A DNA stretch of 64,000 bases from Candidatus Accumulibacter regalis (GTDB taxonomy: Bacteria > Pseudomonadota > Gammaproteobacteria > Burkholderiales > Rhodocyclaceae): the NCBI GenBank assembly GCA_000585075.1, contig JEMY01000003.1:62001-126000 (forward strand), written 5' to 3'. A program made the position numbers and the translations under genes. Shown here one piece after another: positions 31,819 to 41,909 of the stretch. Within the stretch, counting starts at the first letter, position 1. Every line of letters starts with the position of its first letter. The notes under the pieces were generated by a model that saw only the letters and a program-made list of their open reading frames with translations, had not been told where the DNA came from and did not search any database.

Positions 31819-34552
31819 GGTCTGTCCTCTTGCCAATGATCGTCGCCAGCGAGGCGAGTACGCGTGGAACCTCGAATTCTACCTCCTGCAGGAGGGGTTT
31901 TGCGCTGACCAGGGTTTCTTGGCGAGTGACGGCTTCGAGTTGCCTGCACAGCGTTGTCAGATACTCGGCGCCGAGATTGGCGCTGCTGGATTTCAGCGCG
32001 TGCGCGGCCTTGCGCAAGGCTTCGGCGTCGCCGGCTGCGGCGGCCGCCTGCATCTGGGCAAGACGGGGCGGCGTATCGGCCAGGTAGGCATCGATCACCT
32101 TGCCGAGCAGCGTGGCGCCATGGGGTCCCGGCAGGCTGCGGATGGCCTCGAGCGCTCGCCGGTTGATCCGACAGGGAGTGTCGGTGGCTGTCGACGACGA
32201 GGCAGGGGGGCTCGGCGGGCTCGGCTGCGAAGGCTTGGCCGCGGCGGTGGCCGTTTTTCCCGGCAGCCAGCGCCGCAAGGCGGCGGCCAGGTGCGCACGC
32301 GTGAACGGCTTGCTCAGGTAATCGTCCATCCCCGCCGCCAGGCAGCGTTCGCGGTCACCTTCGACGGCGTTGGCGGTCAGCGCGACGATCGGCAGATGGT
32401 CGCGCAGCAGGCCCTCGCGCTGGCGAACGCGGATTTGCGCCGTCGCTTCGAAGCCGTCCATTTCGGGCATCTGGCAATCCATGAGGACGAGATCGAAAGC
32501 CTCGTTGATCAGGCGATCGAGCGCGATCTGGCCGTTGTCGGCCAGGCTGTAGGCGACTCCGAGCGATTCGAGCATGGCGCCTGCCACGGCCTGGTTGACC
32601 GGGTTATCCTCGGCGACCAGTACCCGCCCGCTCAGCTGCAGCGGCGCGATCCTGGCGGCCGGTGGCGGCGATAGCAGCCGCGCGGCAGCGGGACGCTGCG
32701 CCTGGCGCGCGAGGGCGGTGGCCAGCGCCGCGTGGAGATCGGACTGGCGCACGGGCTTGCTCAGGGTGTGGTCGATGCGCGCGCGGTACCGATCCGGATG
32801 GTCGGTGGCGACGCTGACCGACGAGAGCATGAGCACTGGCAGGCTCGCCCAGCGCGCATCGCTGCGGATCGCGCGCGCCAGCTCGAAGCCGTCCATGCCG
32901 GGCATGTGCTGATCGACGATCAGCAGATCGAAGGGCTGCCCGGCGGTCTGAGCGAGTTTCCGCAGCGCTTGCTGCCCGTCGGCGACAGCGGTGTAGCGCA
33001 TCGACCAACCAGCGAGCTGCTGGGCGAGGATCTCGCGGCTGATCGCGTTGTCATCGACGACCAGCACGCTCCGGCCGGCGAGGTGATCGCTCCCGTTCGA
33101 GACCGCTTGCGCGGCGAACTGCTGCTTGCGCAGCGGAATCTCGAACCAGAACAGCGTGCCGTGGCCGGCCTCGCTGAGCAGCCTGATCTGCCCGCTCATC
33201 AGCTCGACCAGGTGTTTGGCGATGGCCAGCCCGAGGCCGCTGCCGCCAAACTGCCGGGTCGTCGAGCTGTCAGCCTGGACGAAGGCGTTGAACAGCCGGG
33301 CTTGCGCTTCCTCGCTGATACCGACGCCGCTATCCTGGACTTCGATACGGAAACGCGCCTGCTGCGGGCTTTCGTTGACGACCTTGACGCTGATGACAAC
33401 GTCGCCGCGGCTGGAGAACTTGACGGCATTGCTCACCAGATTGGTCAGAATCTGGCGCAAGCGACCGGGATCGCCGCTGACTGCCACTGGCAACTCGTGG
33501 GGCACGCTGCAGACCAGTTCGAGGCCCTTGGCGTCGGCGGGTCGGGCGAACAGGCAGCCGATGTCCTCGATCAGGTGGCGGAGGTTGAAGTCAATGCTTT
33601 CGAGTTCGAGCTTGCCAGCTTCGATCTTCGAGAAATCGAGGATGTCGTTGATGATCGCCAGCAGGTGCTCGCCGGACTGATAAACGGCGTCGGCGAAGCG
33701 CTGTTGCTGCGCGTTGAGCTTGGTTTGGCGCAGTAGTTCGGTCATCCCGAGAACACCGTTCATCGGCGTGCGAATCTCGTGGCTCATGGTCGCCAGAAAC
33801 TCGCTCTTCGCCCGGCTGCCGGCTTCGGCCGCACTGCGGCCGGCAGCGGCTTCTGCCAGTGCGTCGGCGCGCTCGATCTCGCCAACGATGATCTTCCGGG
33901 TCGTCACATGTGCCGTATAGGCGGTCAGGCCGAGGGCGACGATGGCGCCCCATACCGCAAGGCCGACGAGTGACTCCAACTGCTCGCCAGCGACAAACAG
34001 GAGCGTGCCGATCGGAGCGAGTGCCGTAAAGATGAAGGCGATGACCGAAGGAAGATGGGAGGCGAGCGAATTGCTGGCCACAGCGGTCACGGCAATCACC
34101 CACACGACGAGAAAGGCGGTCTGCAAGCCGTTCGCGCCCTGATGCAGGAAGACAATGCTGAACGACCAGGTCGCCGCCGCCGCCACTGCGCCCATGAAGA
34201 AGCCCCGTGTCCACACCGGTGTTGCCTCGTCTGGCGGATTCGCGTACCGGTGTCCGTACCAGAGCGCCAATCGACAAACGTTGACGCCCACGATCAACAG
34301 CGTGATCAGCAGCAGGCTGGCGGCCGGGAAGTAGGGAACCAGCAGGCCGCCGAAGGCAAGGGTCACGACAATCGACAGCAGCGCCGAAACCCTCAGTCGG
34401 GAGTAGCCAACACGCAGCAACTGTGCCTGGACGCGCTGGTCGCGCTTCACCGGGATCCGATCTTCCACGACGCTCGATGCGGCGCGGGGTCGCCCGGCCG
34501 CATCGAACGCTGCTGCCGTTTGCGCGTTTACCGCTTTCGGCAGGCGGGTCAT
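31805..34552 (-). CDS. Hybrid histidine kinase (TM sensor-HisKA-HATPase-REC-REC-HPt)
   Basis: 915 residues. About six hydrophobic segments (~50-235), HisKA with phospho-His in [18 protein letters not shown], HATPase_c with the G boxes [18 protein letters not shown], two REC domains (Asp in LLIVDQHMPGMDGF and [14 protein letters not shown]), and a C-terminal HPt (His in [13 protein letters not shown]). This is a complete BarA/ArcB-type phosphorelay in one chain. It is paralogous to the hybrid kinase immediately upstream from HisKA onwards; the sensors differ. ATG 34552 gives a sensible N-terminus before the first membrane helix. The GGDEF-EAL response regulator overlaps its end. Confidence 0.93.
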   Translation of the reverse strand: MTRLPKAVNAQTAAAFDAAGRPRAASSVVEDRIPVKRDQRVQAQLLRVGYSRLRVSALLSIVVTLAFGGLLVPYFPAASLLLITLLIVGVNVCRLALWYGHRYANPPDEATPVWTRGFFMGAVAAAATWSFSIVFLHQGANGLQTAFLVVWVIAVTAVASNSLASHLPSVIAFIFTALAPIGTLLFVAGEQLESLVGLAVWGAIVALGLTAYTAHVTTRKIIVGEIERADALAEAAAGRSAAEAGSRAKSEFLATMSHEIRTPMNGVLGMTELLRQTKLNAQQQRFADAVYQSGEHLLAIINDILDFSKIEAGKLELESIDFNLRHLIEDIGCLFARPADAKGLELVCSVPHELPVAVSGDPGRLRQILTNLVSNAVKFSSRGDVVISVKVVNESPQQARFRIEVQDSGVGISEEAQARLFNAFVQADSSTTRQFGGSGLGLAIAKHLVELMSGQIRLLSEAGHGTLFWFEIPLRKQQFAAQAVSNGSDHLAGRSVLVVDDNAISREILAQQLAGWSMRYTAVADGQQALRKLAQTAGQPFDLLIVDQHMPGMDGFELARAIRSDARWASLPVLMLSSVSVATDHPDRYRARIDHTLSKPVRQSDLHAALATALARQAQRPAAARLLSPPPAARIAPLQLSGRVLVAEDNPVNQAVAGAMLESLGVAYSLADNGQIALDRLINEAFDLVLMDCQMPEMDGFEATAQIRVRQREGLLRDHLPIVALTANAVEGDRERCLAAGMDDYLSKPFTRAHLAAALRRWLPGKTATAAAKPSQPSPPSPPASSSTATDTPCRINRRALEAIRSLPGPHGATLLGKVIDAYLADTPPRLAQMQAAAAAGDAEALRKAAHALKSSSANLGAEYLTTLCRQLEAVTRQETLVSAKPLLQEVEFEVPRVLASLATIIGKRTDHDPA

Positions 34553-34643
34553 GGTCTTGAGTCCACCGCTAAACCAATGCCGCAGCCCCGAGGAAGGCGC
34601 TGCCGCTGCACGCGCGCAGCTTTCTTGAATACGCACACGGCGA

Positions 34644-35177
34644 TCACAATTCCTGCTCGGCGAGTACATGTTCGGCGGGCCGCCTCCGCTCGTTCGTCAG
34701 CGCCACGAGGGTACGTGCCAGTTCGTCTTCCGCAGCCGAGAGCAGCGTTTCCACGCCAGCGGTGCTGCCTTTTTGGCCGATTGCTTCGAGTTCCCTGCAC
34801 AGCCCTGCGAGCTGCTCGGCACCGACATTGGCGCTGCTCGATTTCAGCGCGTGCGCGGCCTTGCGCAAGGCTTCGGCGTCGCCCGCGTCGGCGGCGGCGC
34901 GCAAGTGCTCGAAACGTGGCGGGGTGTCGGCCAGATAGGCAGCGATCACTTTCTGCACCAGCAGGGCGCCGTTCGGTCCCGGCAGCCGGCGGATGGCGTC
35001 GAGCGCGCGCGGGTTGAGCGGCCCGTCGCGGCTGCCGGCCGCGTCCTCGTCGCGGGGGAGGGGCGGTCTCTGGGCATCCGCCGCCGGCGGGGTGGTCGCG
35101 GCGTCGTCGCTTGCCGGCGGCAGCCAGCGCTGCAAGGTGGCGAGCAGGCGCTCACGCGAGAACGGCCAGGCGCTCAC
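34644..35177 (-). CDS. HPt domain module, detached from the upstream hybrid kinase by a frameshift
   Basis: 177 residues if started at GTG 35177. Residues ~1-20 continue the last helix of the upstream REC domain ([17 protein letters not shown]), followed by a Pro/Ala/Asp-rich linker and an HPt domain with [13 protein letters not shown]. It aligns with the HPt end of the neighbouring paralog, so it is the 3' part of the hybrid kinase gene. It was displaced to another frame by a 22-bp tandem duplication at 35145-35188. It may be made as a separate HPt protein from the GTG, which overlaps the kinase stop region, or may be silent. Confidence 0.7.
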   Translation of the reverse strand: MSAWPFSRERLLATLQRWLPPASDDAATTPPAADAQRPPLPRDEDAAGSRDGPLNPRALDAIRRLPGPNGALLVQKVIAAYLADTPPRFEHLRAAADAGDAEALRKAAHALKSSSANVGAEQLAGLCRELEAIGQKGSTAGVETLLSAAEDELARTLVALTNERRRPAEHVLAEQEL

Positions 35178-35188
35178 GCGAGAACGGC
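35145..35188. repeat. Exact 22-bp tandem duplication causing a frameshift
   Basis: Copy 1 is 35145-35166 and copy 2 is 35167-35188; the two are identical and directly abutting. The 22-bp length shifts the frame by +1. Removing one copy restores a continuous frame through [16 protein letters not shown] into the HPt domain, as in the paralogous neighbour. Confidence 0.9.
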
Positions 35189-37524
35189 TTGCTCAGGTAA
35201 TCGTCCATCCCCGCCGCCAGGCAGCGCTCGCGGTCACCGTCGACGGCGTTGGCGGTCAGGGCGATGATCGGCAAGTCGCCGCGCAGGCGGCCGTCGCCCT
35301 GCCGGGAGCGGATTTCGGCCGTGGCCTCGAAACCGTCCATGTCGGGCATCTGGCAATCCATCAGCACGAGGTCGAAGGTGCCCTGCTGCAGTCGTTCGAT
35401 CGCCCGGCGGCCGTTGTCGGCCAGGCTGCAATGCAGCCCCAGCGACTCGAGCATGGCCGCCGCCACCTGCTGATTGACCGGGTTGTCTTCGGCCACCAGA
35501 ACCCGACCGCACAGCTTCGCGGGCAGTTCGTCGACGCCCGCCTGCGCTGAAGGCAGGGACAGGGCCTGTGCCGACCTGCCGGCCAGCGTCTGTTGCGACA
35601 TCGCCGTGGCGATCGCGTCGTAGAGATCCGACTGGCGCACCGGCTTGGTCAGGTAGTAATCGATCGGTGCCTGCCGCCGGCGTGCCTGATCGCTGCTGAC
35701 GCTGACCGACGACAGCATCACCAGCGGCAGGCCTTGCCAACGGGTTTCCGCCTTGATCGCCTGGGCGAGGGTGAAACCGTCCATCTCGGGCATGTGCAGA
35801 TCGAGGATGGCGAGGTCGAAAGGCTCGGCACTCGCTTGCTGCAGGGTCTGCAGCGCCTCGCGCCCGCTGCCCGCGTCGGCCGCGTGCATCGACCAGCCGG
35901 CGAGCTGGTGGGCGAGGATCTCGCGATTGGTGGCGTTGTCATCGACGACCAGCACGCGCAAGCCGCTCAGGCGTTCGGCCATATCGACCACGGCGCGCGC
36001 CTGCTCATCCTGCTTGAGCAGCGGGATCTCGAACCAGAACAGCGTGCCGTGCCCGGGCTCGCTGTGCAGGCCGATTTCTCCCTCCATCGTCTCGACCAGG
36101 CGCCTGGCGATGGCCAGGCCCAGGCCACTGCCACCGTACTGGCGGGTGGTCGAACTGTCGGCCTGGATGAAGGCGCTGAACACGCGCTCCTGCGCCTGCG
36201 CGTCGATGCCGATGCCGCTATCCTCGACTTCGAAACGGAAGCGGGCCTGCGCGGCGTCCTCGGCCAGCAGGGTGAGGCGAACGACGACCTCGCCCGCGGC
36301 GGTGAACTTGATCGCGTTGCTGACCAGGTTGGTCATGATCTGGCGGATGCGTACCGGGTCGCCACGGACCGCCACCGGCAGGTCGTGCGGCACGCTGCAG
36401 ACCATCTCCAGGCCCTTGGCCTCGGCCGCCTGGGCGAACAGGCAGCCAACGTCCTCGATCAGTTGGCGGAGGTTGAAATTGATGCTCTCGATCTCCAGCC
36501 GGCCGGCTTCGATCTTCGAGAAGTCGAGGATGTCGTTGATGATGTTCAGCAGGTGCTCGCCGGACTGGTAGACGGCGTCGGTGAAGCGGCGTTGCTGGGC
36601 GGTGAGCGTCGTGCTGCGCAGCAGTTCGGTCATCCCGAGGATGCCGTTCATCGGCGTGCGGATCTCGTGGCTCATGGTAGCCAGGAATTCGCTCTTGGCG
36701 CGGCTGCCGGCTTCGGCCAGGTCCTTGGCCTGGCGCAGTTCGCTGGTGCGCAGCTCGACTTCGTTTTCCAGAACGTCGCGGTGCGCGGCCAGGCGCTGGT
36801 CGCGATCCTCGATCTGTTCGAGCATGACGTTGAACCCCCTGGCCAGGGCGCCGATCTCGTCGTTTGACGCGACCGCCGCGCGGGCGCCGTAGTTGCCGCC
36901 CTGCGACACCTCGCTCATGGCTCCGACGAGGCTCGAGATCGGCCGCATGATGCCGCGGTAAGCCCAGACGAAGGTCGCCAGCAGAGCGATGGTCATGAAC
37001 ACCACACCGGCGGTTGCGAGACCCCTCAGGCGGTCTGCCTCGGCCACAGCCGACGCCCTGGCCGAGACGCGCAGCTCGTCGAGCTCGGCGCTCAACCGCT
37101 GGGCCTGGGTGATCAATCTGCCGAAGGCGATCATCGCTTCGTCGTTATCGGGGCCCGGCAGTCGAATCGCCAGAAAGCTGTCGACGCCATCGCTGAATTC
37201 TCGCCAACGGGGCTGCAAGACACTTTTCAGTTGCGCCTGCTGCGCGGGGTCATCGCTTTTCGCGATCAATGTCGGCCATGTTCTGGCGACCCTGTGCATG
37301 CTCTCGGCAACCAGCCGCCGGGCGGCAGCGGTGCCTTCGGTGAGGACCGTCTCGTCGAGCCCGCGCAAGGCCAGCTGCAGGCTGATGAACTGCTCGGCAG
37401 CGGTATCGGCCATTGCCGATTTGTTCTCGATGCTTCCGTAGCCGTGCACCACTGCCGCGATCAGAAAGCTGACCAAGGCCAGTGAAAGCAGGACGATACT
37501 GAGCAGCCGGGCGCGTAGTGTCAT
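35152..37524 (-). CDS. Hybrid histidine kinase (TM-HAMP-HisKA-HATPase-REC-REC), truncated before its HPt domain
   Basis: 790 residues as written. TM1 (~8-28), a ~150-residue periplasmic helical sensor, TM2 (~185-205), HAMP, HisKA ([18 protein letters not shown]), HATPase_c ([18 protein letters not shown]) and two REC domains with intact Asp residues ([28 protein letters not shown]). The frame stops right after [19 protein letters not shown] because of the 22-bp duplication; the native protein would continue into the HPt module for roughly 960 residues in total. ATG 37524 has GAAGG at about -8; an ATG five codons earlier lacks one. It lies 34 nt after the rhodanese-like gene. Confidence 0.9.
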   Translation of the reverse strand: MTLRARLLSIVLLSLALVSFLIAAVVHGYGSIENKSAMADTAAEQFISLQLALRGLDETVLTEGTAAARRLVAESMHRVARTWPTLIAKSDDPAQQAQLKSVLQPRWREFSDGVDSFLAIRLPGPDNDEAMIAFGRLITQAQRLSAELDELRVSARASAVAEADRLRGLATAGVVFMTIALLATFVWAYRGIMRPISSLVGAMSEVSQGGNYGARAAVASNDEIGALARGFNVMLEQIEDRDQRLAAHRDVLENEVELRTSELRQAKDLAEAGSRAKSEFLATMSHEIRTPMNGILGMTELLRSTTLTAQQRRFTDAVYQSGEHLLNIINDILDFSKIEAGRLEIESINFNLRQLIEDVGCLFAQAAEAKGLEMVCSVPHDLPVAVRGDPVRIRQIMTNLVSNAIKFTAAGEVVVRLTLLAEDAAQARFRFEVEDSGIGIDAQAQERVFSAFIQADSSTTRQYGGSGLGLAIARRLVETMEGEIGLHSEPGHGTLFWFEIPLLKQDEQARAVVDMAERLSGLRVLVVDDNATNREILAHQLAGWSMHAADAGSGREALQTLQQASAEPFDLAILDLHMPEMDGFTLAQAIKAETRWQGLPLVMLSSVSVSSDQARRRQAPIDYYLTKPVRQSDLYDAIATAMSQQTLAGRSAQALSLPSAQAGVDELPAKLCGRVLVAEDNPVNQQVAAAMLESLGLHCSLADNGRRAIERLQQGTFDLVLMDCQMPDMDGFEATAEIRSRQGDGRLRGDLPIIALTANAVDGDRERCLAAGMDDYLSKPFSRERLAVLA

Positions 37525-37558
37525 GGGTGCCTTCGCCATTGACGGCGTGTCGCGCCGG

Positions 37559-38017
37559 CTATTCGACCGCCAGACCCAGCGCCGTCCAGCCGGCGAAACC
37601 CTCGCGCATCCAGAGCACGTTCCGGTATCCCGCCCTGGCCGACAATACGGCCGCCTTGTACGACTTCCAGCCTTGCGGGCCATGGCTGTAAATGACGATC
37701 GTGGCGTTCTTGTCGGCGGGCAGCTTGCTGAGGTCGAAGGAGTCCTGCGACGCGTCGAAATCGGCTGCGAACTCGCTTTTTTCCTTGTAGGCGAGAAGGG
37801 TCGCGCCAGGGACGTGGCCCTTGCCGAAGTTGAGCGCGTTGCGGGTATCGAAGACGCGGGCTGCTTTCGTCTCGAGCAAGATCCTGGCCTCGTCGACGGA
37901 GATGATCTTTGCGTGACTGATGGTGGTCGGCGTTTCCGGCCTCGAGTCGACCGCAGCGCTCGGCGTGCTGGCGAGGGTCAGGGCAACGACGAGGCTCAGT
38001 AACAGTCTGGTGAACAT
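37559..38017 (-). CDS. Periplasmic rhodanese-fold protein lacking the catalytic Cys
   Basis: 152 residues with a Sec signal peptide (~1-22). The rhodanese fold is recognised by [21 protein letters not shown] and the loop [17 protein letters not shown]. The active-site Cys expected after Tyr is Ser in this loop, so sulfurtransferase activity is unlikely. The GWKSYKAAV pattern resembles the CXXCW rhodanese-like proteins associated with PQQ catabolism, again without the cysteines. Located upstream of, and 34 nt from, the hybrid kinase, it may be a periplasmic accessory to its sensor (inference). Confidence 0.75.
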   Translation of the reverse strand: MFTRLLLSLVVALTLASTPSAAVDSRPETPTTISHAKIISVDEARILLETKAARVFDTRNALNFGKGHVPGATLLAYKEKSEFAADFDASQDSFDLSKLPADKNATIVIYSHGPQGWKSYKAAVLSARAGYRNVLWMREGFAGWTALGLAVE

Positions 38018-38291
38018 CGGGATTTCTCCTGCAAGGGGTCAAGAAAGCATTGCGCGGCCTTGGTCTTGCCGCGATTCAGGTCATGAAACGGCAATCCGAG
38101 CGGAAACTTTATGGCTCGACCCAGTGTTCCGCCCCTTCGCTGCCGGATTGGCCCGCGCCAGTGCATCGCGCGGACTCGGACGATCCCCACTCCTTGCCGC
38201 AGGAAGATGCTCGCTCGGCGAGACCGTCGAACTCGCCGTACAGGGACTCGACGACTGCCGTCGCTTCGCCCGCGCCGAGCGCGGTCGCAGG

Positions 38292-39626
38292 CTACTCCTC
38301 CACCCACTGCAGCGCGCGTCGCAGCAGGGTGCTGAGCAGGATCGACGCGAGTACGAGGCCCAGCAGGGAGGCCAACCAGAAGCCGGCGGCACCGAGCGGG
38401 CGACTGCCCGTGAAGGCCAGCACCCAGCCGCCGCCGAGGCCGACACCCCAGAAGCAGACGACGTGCACCAACATGGGAATGAAGGTAATCCGGTAGCCGC
38501 GCAGCGCGTGCGCGGCGATCGTCTGCACGGCGTCGAAAAGCTGGTAGAAGGCGACGTAGCCGAGCAGCCCCAGGGCCACGGACCTGACCGCGGGGTCGTC
38601 GCTGTAAGCGGCGGTCAGCGGCACGGCGAGCAGCCAGAGCAGCCCGCCGAGCAGCGTCGACAGGACGCCGGCGAGCAACAGGCCGGCCGTTGCCGAAGCC
38701 TGCGCGCGTGGCCAGTCGCGTGCGCCGGCGTTGTAGCCGACCTGCGCCAGCGTGGCAATGGCCAGCGCCAGCGGCAACATGTAGCAGAGAGCGGCGAGGT
38801 TGGCGACGATGCGGTGACCGGCGACCACCGTCGCCCCGAGTTGGGCGATGAACAGCGCCATTAGCGTAAACGAGGAGATCTCGACAAAGTTCGAGAAGCC
38901 CATCGGCACGCCGAGGCGCAGCAGTTCAACCAGCGGGCGGCGGCGCGGCGCCTGCCAGTTGGCGAGTGGCTGGTAGCGCTGCAGTGCCTTGGCGAACATC
39001 AGGTAGCCGGCCGCGGCGAGCATCGAGAACCAGCCGACGACGGCGTTCGAGATGCCGCAGCCGAGGACGCCGAGCGCTTCGCCACCCCAGCGCCCGGTGA
39101 CCAGGAGCGATGCCAGCAGCGCGTGCAGCAGGGTGCTGGCGATGCTGATGACCAGCAGCGGGCGGGGTTTGCCAAGCGCGTTGCAGAAGGCGTGGAAGGT
39201 CCGGTAGATGAGCGCCGCCGGCAGTCCCACGGCGAGCAGGCTCAGGTAGGCGCGTGCTTTCTCTTCGACGCCCGGGTCGATTCGCGAGAGCGCGAACAGC
39301 GGCTCGGGGTGGAGCAGAATGAGAATGCCGGGCACGGTCAGCAGCAGCGCCAGCCAGAACGCCTGTTGCAGGGCGCCGGCGATCTCGTTCCCCCGGCCGG
39401 CGCCACGCAGGTGGGCGACGCATGGCGCGACGGCCTGCAGGATGCCGGCGAAGGCAAACAGCACCGAGATGTAGATGCCGCCGCCGACGGCCACCGCCGC
39501 CAGGTCTTCTGTCCCGTAGTGGCCGAGCAGGGCGGTGTCGATGACCATCATGCCCATCGACGTCAGCTGCGCGATCAGCATTGGTGTCGCATGCGCGACA
39601 ATCAGGCGGGATTGTTGGGCGAGCAT
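38292..39626 (-). CDS. MATE-family multidrug/cation antiporter (NorM-like)
   Basis: 444 residues with twelve hydrophobic segments in two halves. The N-terminal half has PMLIAQLTSMGMMVIDTALLG, typical of MATE helix 1 with its Asp. The second half begins at LGVPMGFSNFVEISSFTLMA, the inverted counterpart. Members export cationic drugs or metabolites in exchange for Na+ or H+. ATG 39626 is immediately suitable. It is divergent from yciB. Confidence 0.9.
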   Translation of the reverse strand: MLAQQSRLIVAHATPMLIAQLTSMGMMVIDTALLGHYGTEDLAAVAVGGGIYISVLFAFAGILQAVAPCVAHLRGAGRGNEIAGALQQAFWLALLLTVPGILILLHPEPLFALSRIDPGVEEKARAYLSLLAVGLPAALIYRTFHAFCNALGKPRPLLVISIASTLLHALLASLLVTGRWGGEALGVLGCGISNAVVGWFSMLAAAGYLMFAKALQRYQPLANWQAPRRRPLVELLRLGVPMGFSNFVEISSFTLMALFIAQLGATVVAGHRIVANLAALCYMLPLALAIATLAQVGYNAGARDWPRAQASATAGLLLAGVLSTLLGGLLWLLAVPLTAAYSDDPAVRSVALGLLGYVAFYQLFDAVQTIAAHALRGYRITFIPMLVHVVCFWGVGLGGGWVLAFTGSRPLGAAGFWLASLLGLVLASILLSTLLRRALQWVEE

Positions 39627-39720
39627 CGGTGGTCAGAGCGACGGGGCCACCAAGGCTACCCGATTTTCCTGGCGCGCGCGTCGGGCGCTGCCGTGAACGG
39701 CCGCACGGGTTTCTCGAAAA

Positions 39721-39750
39721 TGGACAGCGGCGCGGCAAATCGGCCATAAT
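39721..39750 (+). promoter_or_regulatory. Sigma70-type promoter of yciB
   Basis: TGGACA (39721-39726, 5 of 6 to consensus), 18-bp spacer, CATAAT (39745-39750, 5 of 6). Predicted start near 39757, about 20 nt before the yciB ATG. Confidence 0.55.
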
Positions 39751-39777
39751 CGACGGATATTTTTGCGGCTCGTCCTG

Positions 39778-40311
39778 ATGAAGTTTCTCTTCGACCTCTT
39801 TCCCGTCATCCTTTTTTTCGTTGCTTACAAGGTCGCCGACCTCTATGTCGCCACCGGAGTGGCCATCGTCGCCACTTTTGCGCAGATCGCCTGGCTGCTC
39901 TTCAGGGGCCGCAAGATCGACACCATGCTCTGGGTCAGCCTGGCGGTGATCACCGTCTTTGGCGGCATGACCCTGCTCCTGCATGATGAAGCGTTCATCA
40001 AGTGGAAACCGACGATCCTCTACTGGGCGTTTGCCGCGACCTTGCTCGGCGGCGTGCTCTTTCGCCGCAAGAACCTGATTCGCCTGCTGATGGCCGGACA
40101 GATGGATCTGCCCGACGCTGCCTGGGACAAGCTCAACTGGGCGTGGATGGGATTCTTCGTGTTCATGGGAATCGTCAATCTCCTGGTCGCTTTCAACTTT
40201 TCGACTGACGACTGGGTCAACTTCAAGCTCTTCGGCGCCACTGGCCTGACGCTGGTCTTTGTGCTCGCGCAGGGCTTGCTGTTGTCGAAGCATATCGAGG
40301 AGAAGGAATGA
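39778..40311 (+). CDS. yciB: Septation protein A (YciB/IspZ family)
   Basis: 177 residues with about five transmembrane segments, starting [19 protein letters not shown], the family hallmark, and including [16 protein letters not shown] and [17 protein letters not shown]. YciB is an inner membrane protein affecting septation and envelope synthesis. ATG 39778 matches the family start; the frame five codons earlier is not conserved. The next gene overlaps by 4 nt (ATGA), and the order yciB-yciI-bolA-parvulin is a known betaproteobacterial cluster. Confidence 0.92.
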   Translation: MKFLFDLFPVILFFVAYKVADLYVATGVAIVATFAQIAWLLFRGRKIDTMLWVSLAVITVFGGMTLLLHDEAFIKWKPTILYWAFAATLLGGVLFRRKNLIRLLMAGQMDLPDAAWDKLNWAWMGFFVFMGIVNLLVAFNFSTDDWVNFKLFGATGLTLVFVLAQGLLLSKHIEEKE

Positions 40312-40613
40312 TGCTTTACGCCATCGTCGGCGAAGACCGCCCGGATTCGCTTGCCGACCGGCTCGCGGCCCGGCCGGCGCACATCGCCCGTCTGCAGGCG
40401 CTGGAAGCAGAAGGCCGCCTGCTCCTGGCCGGCCCCTTTCCGGCGATCGACTCTCCGGACCCCGGGCCAGCCGGTTTCTCGGGAAGCCTGATAGTCGCCG
40501 AGTTTTCCTCGCTTGCAGCGGCGCGCGCGTGGGCTGACCTTGACCCCTATGTGGCCGCCGGCGTTTACCAGTCGGTCTCCGTCAAGCCGTTCAAGAAAGC
40601 CCTGCCGGCGTGA
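40308..40613 (+). CDS. yciI: YciI-family protein
   Basis: 101 residues with the YciI dimeric alpha/beta-barrel fold: [20 protein letters not shown], the conserved His in [15 protein letters not shown], and AGPFPAID. The His-Asp pair is typical, but the biochemical role is not established. ATG 40308 overlaps the yciB stop, and GAGGAGAAGG lies just upstream. Confidence 0.88.
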   Translation: MMLYAIVGEDRPDSLADRLAARPAHIARLQALEAEGRLLLAGPFPAIDSPDPGPAGFSGSLIVAEFSSLAAARAWADLDPYVAAGVYQSVSVKPFKKALPA

Positions 40614-40927
40614 GCGATCAGCACGCTGCCGGTGCTCCTGCCGACAGGGAAGGGGTCATCCAGCAGAGGCTGGCGGTTCTGACACCACTACGTAGCGAGC
40701 TGATCGACGACTCGGCTCGGCACGCCGGTCACGAAGGGGCCCGTGGCGGCGGCGCGCACTATCGCCTGCTGATCGTATCGCCCGCCTTTGTCGGCCACAG
40801 CCGTGTCGCCAGGCACCGCATGGTTCATGACGCTCTTGGCGATCTGATGCGGAGTGCGATTCACGCACTGAGCATCAAGGCGCTGACTCCCGATGAAGCT
40901 GCCTCGACGTCTGCGGTCAACTCCTGA
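40610..40927 (+). CDS. BolA-family protein
   Basis: 105 residues. The BolA fold is seen in [40 protein letters not shown] and [12 protein letters not shown], with the conserved His residues used with monothiol glutaredoxins for Fe-S coordination. Starts with GTG 40610, overlapping the YciI stop (GTGA). Confidence 0.88.
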   Translation: MSDQHAAGAPADREGVIQQRLAVLTPLRSELIDDSARHAGHEGARGGGAHYRLLIVSPAFVGHSRVARHRMVHDALGDLMRSAIHALSIKALTPDEAASTSAVNS

Positions 40928-40985
40928 TCAGGCTTGTTTCACCAATCCACAAATCGAATCTCACTCCAACAGAAGGAAGACAGAC

Positions 40986-41774
40986 ATGCACAAACTCACC
41001 AAGCTGGCTAGCGCGCTGCTGCTCGGCGCAATGATTTCCCTGCCGGCGGTCGCGGCCAAAGGCGGTACCCTGGTGACCGTAAACGGCGTCGCCATTTCCG
41101 ACAACGTTGCCGGCGCCTTCCTGGCCGAACAGGAGGCGCAGGGAACCCCCGCGACGCCCGAACTGAAGAACGCGATCAAGGAAGAACTCATCCGCCGCGA
41201 GTTGCTCGCCCAGGAAGCCAAGAAAATGGGCCTCGACAAGCAAGCTGACGTCGCTGCGCAGGCCGATCTGGCACGGCAGGCGATCTTTATCCGCGCCTTT
41301 ATCCAGGACTACATCAAGAAGCACCCGATCAGCGACGAGCAGGTCAAGGCCGCGTATGACCGCGTCAAGGCCCAGATGGGCGGTACCGAGTACAAGGTGC
41401 GCCATGTGCTGGTCGAAAACGAAGAAGACGCCAAGCTGATCATCGTCAAGCTCAAGAAAGGCGAGAAATTCGAAGACCTGGCCAAGCAGTCGAAGGATCC
41501 GGGGTCACGCGAGAAAGGCGGCGACCTCGGCTGGAGCAGCCCGGCCAACTACGTCAAGCCGTTTGGCGACGCGGTCACCGGGCTCGCCAAGGGCAAGTAC
41601 ACCGAAACGCCGGTGAAGACCGATTTCGGTTATCACGTGATCCTGCTCGAGGACAGCCGCCCGCTGACCCCGCCGCCCTTCGACCAGATCAAGCAGCAAC
41701 TGGCGCAACGGCTGCAGCAGGAACAGATCCAGAAACTGGTCATCGACCTGCGCGCCAAGGCGAAGATTCAGTAA
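40986..41774 (+). CDS. Periplasmic parvulin-type peptidyl-prolyl isomerase
   Basis: 262 residues. Signal peptide (~1-24), SurA-N-like helical region (LKNAIKEELIRRELLAQEAK), then a parvulin domain (~125-230) with VRHVLVENEEDAKLII, FEDLAKQSKDPGSREKGGDLGW and FGYHVILLED. It helps fold exported or outer membrane proteins. ATG 40986 has AGAAGGAAG upstream; the frame upstream is not signal-like. A strong terminator follows. Confidence 0.92.
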   Translation: MHKLTKLASALLLGAMISLPAVAAKGGTLVTVNGVAISDNVAGAFLAEQEAQGTPATPELKNAIKEELIRRELLAQEAKKMGLDKQADVAAQADLARQAIFIRAFIQDYIKKHPISDEQVKAAYDRVKAQMGGTEYKVRHVLVENEEDAKLIIVKLKKGEKFEDLAKQSKDPGSREKGGDLGWSSPANYVKPFGDAVTGLAKGKYTETPVKTDFGYHVILLEDSRPLTPPPFDQIKQQLAQRLQQEQIQKLVIDLRAKAKIQ

Positions 41775-41803
41775 CTCGCCTCTGTAGTACGCAATGAGAA
41801 AAG

Positions 41804-41828
41804 GCGCCGGCAAAGCCGGCGCTTTTTT
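41804..41828 (+). terminator. Rho-independent terminator after the parvulin gene
   Basis: Perfect 8-bp stem GCGCCGGC/GCCGGCGC (41804-41811 and 41815-41822), AAA loop, followed by six T. The A-rich stretch before the stem allows partial bidirectional function for the convergent purL gene. Confidence 0.9.
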
Positions 41829-41909
41829 CAATTCTGGCAGCCCTCTGAAGGTGATGACGAGCTGGCCCGCGGTGGCCATTCCGGCATCTCTACATACACC
41901 AGTCCTGCA

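Noticed and set aside
31805-37524. Two hybrid kinases considered as an assembly duplication
   Set aside because: Sensors, linkers and codons differ throughout; they are true paralogs.
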